DNA of 64,000 nt from Hallella mizrahii (lineage in GTDB: Bacteria; Bacteroidota; Bacteroidia; Bacteroidales; Bacteroidaceae). Of the stretch, positions 60,622-64,000 are shown in pieces (positions within the stretch are counted from its first letter, which is position 1; every line of letters starts with the position of its first letter). The DNA is taken from the NCBI RefSeq assembly GCF_009695775.1, contig NZ_VUNG01000005.1, positions 1 to 64,000 on the forward strand, given 5' to 3'. The notes beneath the pieces are model-generated. The model made no database searches, was not told where the DNA came from, and was given only the letters and a program-made list of their open reading frames with translations. The position numbers were made by a program, and so were the translations under genes.

Positions 60622-61605
60622 TCAGAACTTACCAAGGATACGGTCCATCACCCAGTTGACCGGTGTGGCACTCACGCTGGTACACTCGCATTCCGCCTCC
60701 CCCTGCAAGTGGCGGATCACCTCCCGGATAATAGGCAACTGTACATAGGAGGGATTTGGGACTACATAGCTGACATTACCCTCGCTGGTGACAACATGGA
60801 TGGGGTCGTAGTTGTAGACCGAGAAATAGAGCGATCCCTTGTCGCCGACGACCGTGATTCGGTCTTCCTTTGCACTTTCATGCCCTACAAAGCACCACGA
60901 CGCACTGCCCGGTATGCCCGAGGCAAAGATAAAGGCGGCACTGATCGTGTCCTCTGCCTTATAGAGATGAGCACGATTGGCGGGATAGCCATGGGCACGC
61001 GTGATGACGCCAAAGATATGCTGAAGGATATCCAACTGGTGCGGAGCCAGGTCATAGAAGTAGCCTCCACCTGAGATGTCGGGCTGCAGACGCCACGGCA
61101 AACTGTTGACGGCACGGTAGTCTAGGTCACGTGGGGGTACGGAGAATTGTATCTGCACATTGAGTATCTTGCCCAACGTGCCATCGTTGATGATCTCCTC
61201 CACCTTTTGGAAGTAAGGCAGATAGCGGCGATAATAAGCCACAAAGCAGGGCACGCCAGTCATCTCACTGATACGGTTGATACGCAGGCAATCCTCATAG
61301 CTCGATGCCAAAGGTTTCTCGACATAGCAAGGCTTATGGGCCCGCATGGCCATGATAGCAAACGTAGCATGGCTCGAAGGTGGTGTGGCTATATAGATGG
61401 CATTTATATCCGGATCGTCGATGAGTTGCTGGGCATCAGTATACCACTTGCGAATATGATGACGCTCGGCATAGGAACGGGCCTTGTCCTCGTTGCGGCT
61501 CATCACCGCCTCGACATGCGATCCCTCCACGACGTTGAAAGCGGGACCCGACTTTTTCTCCGTCACCTCGCCACAACCTATGAATCCCCAACTGATCTCT
61601 TTCAT
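60622..61605 (-). CDS. Gfo/Idh/MocA-family oxidoreductase
   Basis: 327 residues from the ATG at 61605 (MKEISWGFIGCGEVTEKKSG); the upstream frame crosses the promoter. Rossmann fold GFIGCGEVTEKK, then AIYIATPPSSHATFAIMAM, catalytic HKPCYVEKPLASSYEDCLRI (EKP motif), and the C-terminal substrate domain (DLAPHQLDILQHIFGVI, GYFYDLAPHQLDI region with the catalytic His). It should oxidise or reduce a sugar or inositol with NAD(P). First gene of the unit with the DUF4421 and DUF1460 genes; a -7 box lies 14 bp upstream. Confidence 0.92.
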   Translation of the reverse strand: MKEISWGFIGCGEVTEKKSGPAFNVVEGSHVEAVMSRNEDKARSYAERHHIRKWYTDAQQLIDDPDINAIYIATPPSSHATFAIMAMRAHKPCYVEKPLASSYEDCLRINRISEMTGVPCFVAYYRRYLPYFQKVEEIINDGTLGKILNVQIQFSVPPRDLDYRAVNSLPWRLQPDISGGGYFYDLAPHQLDILQHIFGVITRAHGYPANRAHLYKAEDTISAAFIFASGIPGSASWCFVGHESAKEDRITVVGDKGSLYFSVYNYDPIHVVTSEGNVSYVVPNPSYVQLPIIREVIRHLQGEAECECTSVSATPVNWVMDRILGKF

Positions 61606-61618
61606 AACATTCTTTTTT

Positions 61619-61627
61619 GCAAACTTA
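61619..61627 (-). promoter_or_regulatory. -7 element of the Gfo/Idh/MocA unit
   Basis: TAAGTTTGC on the minus strand, 14 bp before the ATG at 61605. Confidence 0.55.
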
Positions 61628-61770
61628 CAAAAAAAAACGCAAAGCGCAAAAGGATACATCCAATATTAAGTTTGTAATGTCAAAATCGACTGCTCCTTTC
61701 CGATGTCATAACATTGAGGACAAAACAGAGAAAGTCAGCTGTCAAAAAGTAGAAACGCTATAAAAGCATA

Positions 61771-61800
61771 ACGACCGCCACGCAAACTCGTGACGGTCGT
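61771..61800 (-). terminator. Terminator after the MacB-like permease gene
   Basis: ACGACCG.CACG pairs with CGTG.CGGTCGT (one mismatch, 6-nt loop); on the minus strand it is followed by TATGCTTTTATAG. Confidence 0.7.
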
Positions 61801-61821
61801 CAGATGACAATCAATCAAAGG

Positions 61822-63060
61822 TTACTCGTAACGGATAGCCTCTATAGGATCCAAGCGTGCTGCCTTCTTGGCAGGATACCATCCAAAGAAGACACCCGTG
61901 AAGGTACAGACAGCAAAACTCATGATGATGCTCCACAACTCTATATAGATTGGCCAGTGAGCAAACATCTTCACCGCATAGCTGGCCCCTATGCCGAGCA
62001 ATACGCCAATGATGCCACCGGTGACACTCAGCATGATAGCTTCTATAAGGAACTGGTTAAGGATGTCCACGCCTCGTGCACCGACACTCATGCGAAGGCC
62101 TATCTCGCGGGTACGCTCAGTGACACTGACATACATGATGTTCATAATGCCGATGCCGCCCACAATCAACGAGATGCCGGCCACACAGCCCAGCAGGATG
62201 GTCATCATGTCGGTGGAGGAGTTCATCATCGTGGAGAGCTCTTCTTGCGAACGGATGTTGAAGTCATCATCATCACCCTCAGAAGTGTCTGTGGCATCCT
62301 TGAGCTTGTGGTTACGACGCAGGATGGAGGTCATCTCCTCCGTAGCCTTGTCAGTGACATCCTCGGTAATGGCTGAGGCTTGTATCTCACTCAGATAGGT
62401 CTGTGCCAGGATGCGTTTCATCACTGTGGTATAAGGTGCCAGCACCAGATCGTCCTAGTCCATACCCATGGAGTTGTAGCCTTTTTTCTTCAGCACGCCG
62501 ATGACACGAAAAGGAATGGTGTTGAAGCGCACCACACGTCCCACAGGGTCACTACCGTCGGGAAAAAGATAGTCCACCACAGTCTGCCCAAGAATACACA
62601 CCTTTGTCCCCGCCTTGATATCCTGGTCGGTGAACATATCACCGTCACTGACACTCAGCTGACGTATGTCGAGGTACTCCCGGTTGACACCGTAGAGAGT
62701 AGACTGTGTGTTGTTGTTGCCATAGATAAACTGTCCCGAACTGCTGACCACGGGACTGATGCCCTTGATGTAGTTACACTCATCGCGCAGCGACTCATAG
62801 TCCGAAAGCTTCAGTGTCTGCATGGCCGACGGATCTTGTCGTACGCCACCGCGCATGTCAGCACCCGGATGGATCATGATCATATTGGAACCCATCTCTG
62901 CAATGTTGGCCTGAATGCTTCGCTTCGAACCTTGTCCGATGGCGAGCATCGTGATGACCGATGCCACGCCAATGATGATGCCCAGTGCCGTAAGAAACGA
63001 CCGCAGCTTGTTGGCCATGATGGCACGCAGGGCTATTTTGAAAAGATTGGTATAGTTCAT
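61822..63060 (-). pseudogene. MacB-like ABC permease interrupted by one in-frame TAG
   Basis: One 412-codon frame with a single stop, TAG at 62455-62457, between KKKGYNSMGMD and DDLVLAPYTTVMK. Relatives read GMDQDD here, so the change is CAG to TAG. All else looks intact: N-terminal FKIALRAIMANKLRSFLTAL with helix GIIIGVASVITMLA, a periplasmic core (DGDMFTDQDIKAGTKVCILG), and a FtsX-type triple-helix end (TILLGCVAGISLIVGGIGIM, NIMYVSVTERTREIGLRMSV, DPIEAIRYE). It lies 5 bp after the ATPase gene. It is either a recent nonsense mutation or read through by suppression. Confidence 0.85.
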
Positions 63061-63065
63061 GTTTC

Positions 63066-63851
63066 CTATTCGTCGGTATTGGCCGGAAGGGCGGCAAGGC
63101 CCTGGGCGGCACTTTGTATATGTGGACTATATTCGTCGCTGATGACGTGTCCGTCGCGTAACTGGATATTGCGGCAAGAATAGTGCGCAATATCGGGGTT
63201 GTGGGTCACGAAGATGATCGTACGTCCCTCGGCGTAGAGTTTCTGAAAAAGTACAAGAATCTCAAACGACGTGCGGGTATCGAGATTACCCGTCGCCTCG
63301 TCAGCAAGAATCACGGCAGGATTGTTGACCAGGGCCCGGGCAATGGCCACACGCTGCATCTGACCTCCCGACATCTGGTTGGACTTGTGATAGAGTCTGT
63401 CGCCCAGTCCCACAGCCTTCAAGGCTTCTACCGACCGGCGGAAGCGTTCTTGGGCCGACACGTCGGGATTGTACATCAGCGGCAACTCCACGTTCTCCAC
63501 CGATGTAGTCTTCGGCAACAAATTATAGTTCTAGAAGATGAAGCCGATCTTGCGGTTACGCAATACGGCGCGCTGGCTCTTCGACATCGTACGCACGGAG
63601 ACACCATCGAGAAAATAGTCTCCGCTTGAGGGGGTGTCGAGACAGCCGAGCTGATTGAGAAGCGTAGACTTTCCCGAACCAGACTTTCCCATGATAGTGA
63701 CAAACTCACCCTCATAGATCTTGAACGATACTCCACGCAGGGCATGCACCGTCTCGTCGCCGACAAGGAAGTCACGCTTCACATCGCGCAACTCTATGAC
63801 GACTTTTCGCTTGTCGCCATTGCTGATATCTTTTTGATTATTGTTGTTCAT
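63066..63851 (-). pseudogene. MacB-type ABC ATPase interrupted by in-frame TAG at the Q-loop
   Basis: One 262-codon frame from the ATG at 63851 is interrupted by TAG at 63531-63533. Before it: VIELRDVKRDFLVGDETVHA, Walker A MGKSGSGKSTLLNQLGCL, RNRKIGFIF. After it: NYNLLPKTTSVENVELPL, signature [15 protein letters not shown], Walker [15 protein letters not shown]-loop VTHNPD. Relatives read GFIFQNYNLLP, so the stop replaces exactly the Q-loop glutamine. Both halves are otherwise conserved. The gene precedes the permease gene by 5 bp and follows a MacA-like gene end at 63971. Confidence 0.85.
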
Positions 63852-63886
63852 TGTGGATTTTCTGTTTTGTTGAATCCATTCATCAA

Positions 63887-63968
63887 TCAACATTGAGTGT
63901 TCAACATTGCGTTCAATCATCATTCAACATTGAACACCCAACATTGCATCCATTTATCATTCAACATT
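63887..63968. repeat. Scattered TCAACATT(G) repeats between efflux genes
   Basis: Five copies of YCAACATT (63887, 63901, 63924, 63938, 63961), irregularly spaced, fill the 119-bp gap between the adaptor gene end and the ATPase ATG. The related inverted string TTGAAT occurs nearby. Confidence 0.6.
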
Positions 63969-63970
63969 CA

Positions 63971-64000
63971 TTACTTCTTCTTGCTTCCCGGTCCTTTCGG
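63971..64000 (-). CDS. C-terminal end of an upstream gene, probably MacA-like adaptor (partial)
   Basis: The last nine codons (PKGPGSKKK, then TAA) of a minus-strand frame run off the window edge. Its place just upstream of a MacB-type ATPase/permease pair and the basic tail suggest a periplasmic adaptor of the HlyD/MacA type. The assignment is by context only. Confidence 0.4.
   Translation of the reverse strand, partial: PKGPGSKKK

Noticed and set aside
61822..63851. Genome-wide reassignment of TAG to glutamine
   Set aside because: recR and the GH51 gene end at TAG at the expected C-terminal positions, so TAG is a regular stop here; only conditional suppression remains possible.

Overview
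The window looks like chromosomal DNA of a Bacteroidales bacterium, most probably from the Prevotella group. Start sites lack Shine-Dalgarno sequences and are preceded by the Bacteroidetes TAnnTTTG(C) -7 element. The primary sigma factor is short and has no region 1.1. Also typical are a long PPi-dependent phosphofructokinase, Lol-type lipoproteins, an OmpA-like porin, a BspA-like leucine-rich-repeat lipoprotein and a GH51 arabinofuranosidase. The genus is inference; no rRNA gene is present.

Layout. (1) 1-7,600 is an accessory, decayed region. It holds a C39-type peptide-export ABC transporter whose 5' end has been replaced by a repeat-rich transposon-like end, a small membrane protein and two cysteine-rich double-glycine peptide precursors. 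It also holds a frameshifted IS remnant that runs into the second precursor, a BspA-like lipoprotein, an AbiEi/AbiEii locus with a half-deleted AbiEii, an Abi_2 fragment and an orphan C-terminal gene fragment. (2) 7,600-21,500: ompA-like gene, GH51, ffh-folD, two tandem tRNA-Asp genes (one with an abnormal T-loop), GNAT, the operon cstA-OMP-recR-membrane protein-glycosyltransferase, a GHL10 glycosidase and tRNA-Cys. (3) 21,500-34,000: cytidylate-kinase-like protein, a NifU-like protein paired with a GGGtGRT protein, rpoD, a folK-like gene, an FAD oxidoreductase, a TPR protein, gyrA, a beta-helix lipoprotein and cdd. (4) 34,000-46,100: queC/radA, a substrate-binding lipoprotein with a large TPR protein, GH25 lysozyme, pfp, an acyltransferase and a large amidase/golvesin-domain 'xanthan lyase'. 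(5) 46,100-61,700: YgiQ radical SAM protein, a Bacteroidales-type hypothetical, truA, EamA transporter, HAD, DUF4186, iron-type alcohol dehydrogenase, MBL hydrolase, SDR, DUF1304, a YGN-repeat secreted protein with an M15 peptidase, dapA, DUF1460, DUF4421 and a Gfo/Idh/MocA oxidoreductase. (6) 61,800-64,000: a MacAB-like efflux operon in which both the ATPase and the permease carry a single in-frame TAG where relatives have glutamine; in the ATPase this is the Q-loop glutamine.

Most of the window is conserved housekeeping or cell-envelope DNA. The most interesting parts are the amber-interrupted MacB-type operon at the right end, the double-glycine peptide cassette at the left end, the NifU-like/GGGtGRT pair, a dispersed palindrome-plus-direct-repeat element present twice, a tRNA-Asp copy with C at position 55, and several repeat or hairpin structures. 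All family assignments come from reading motifs by eye; no database search was run.
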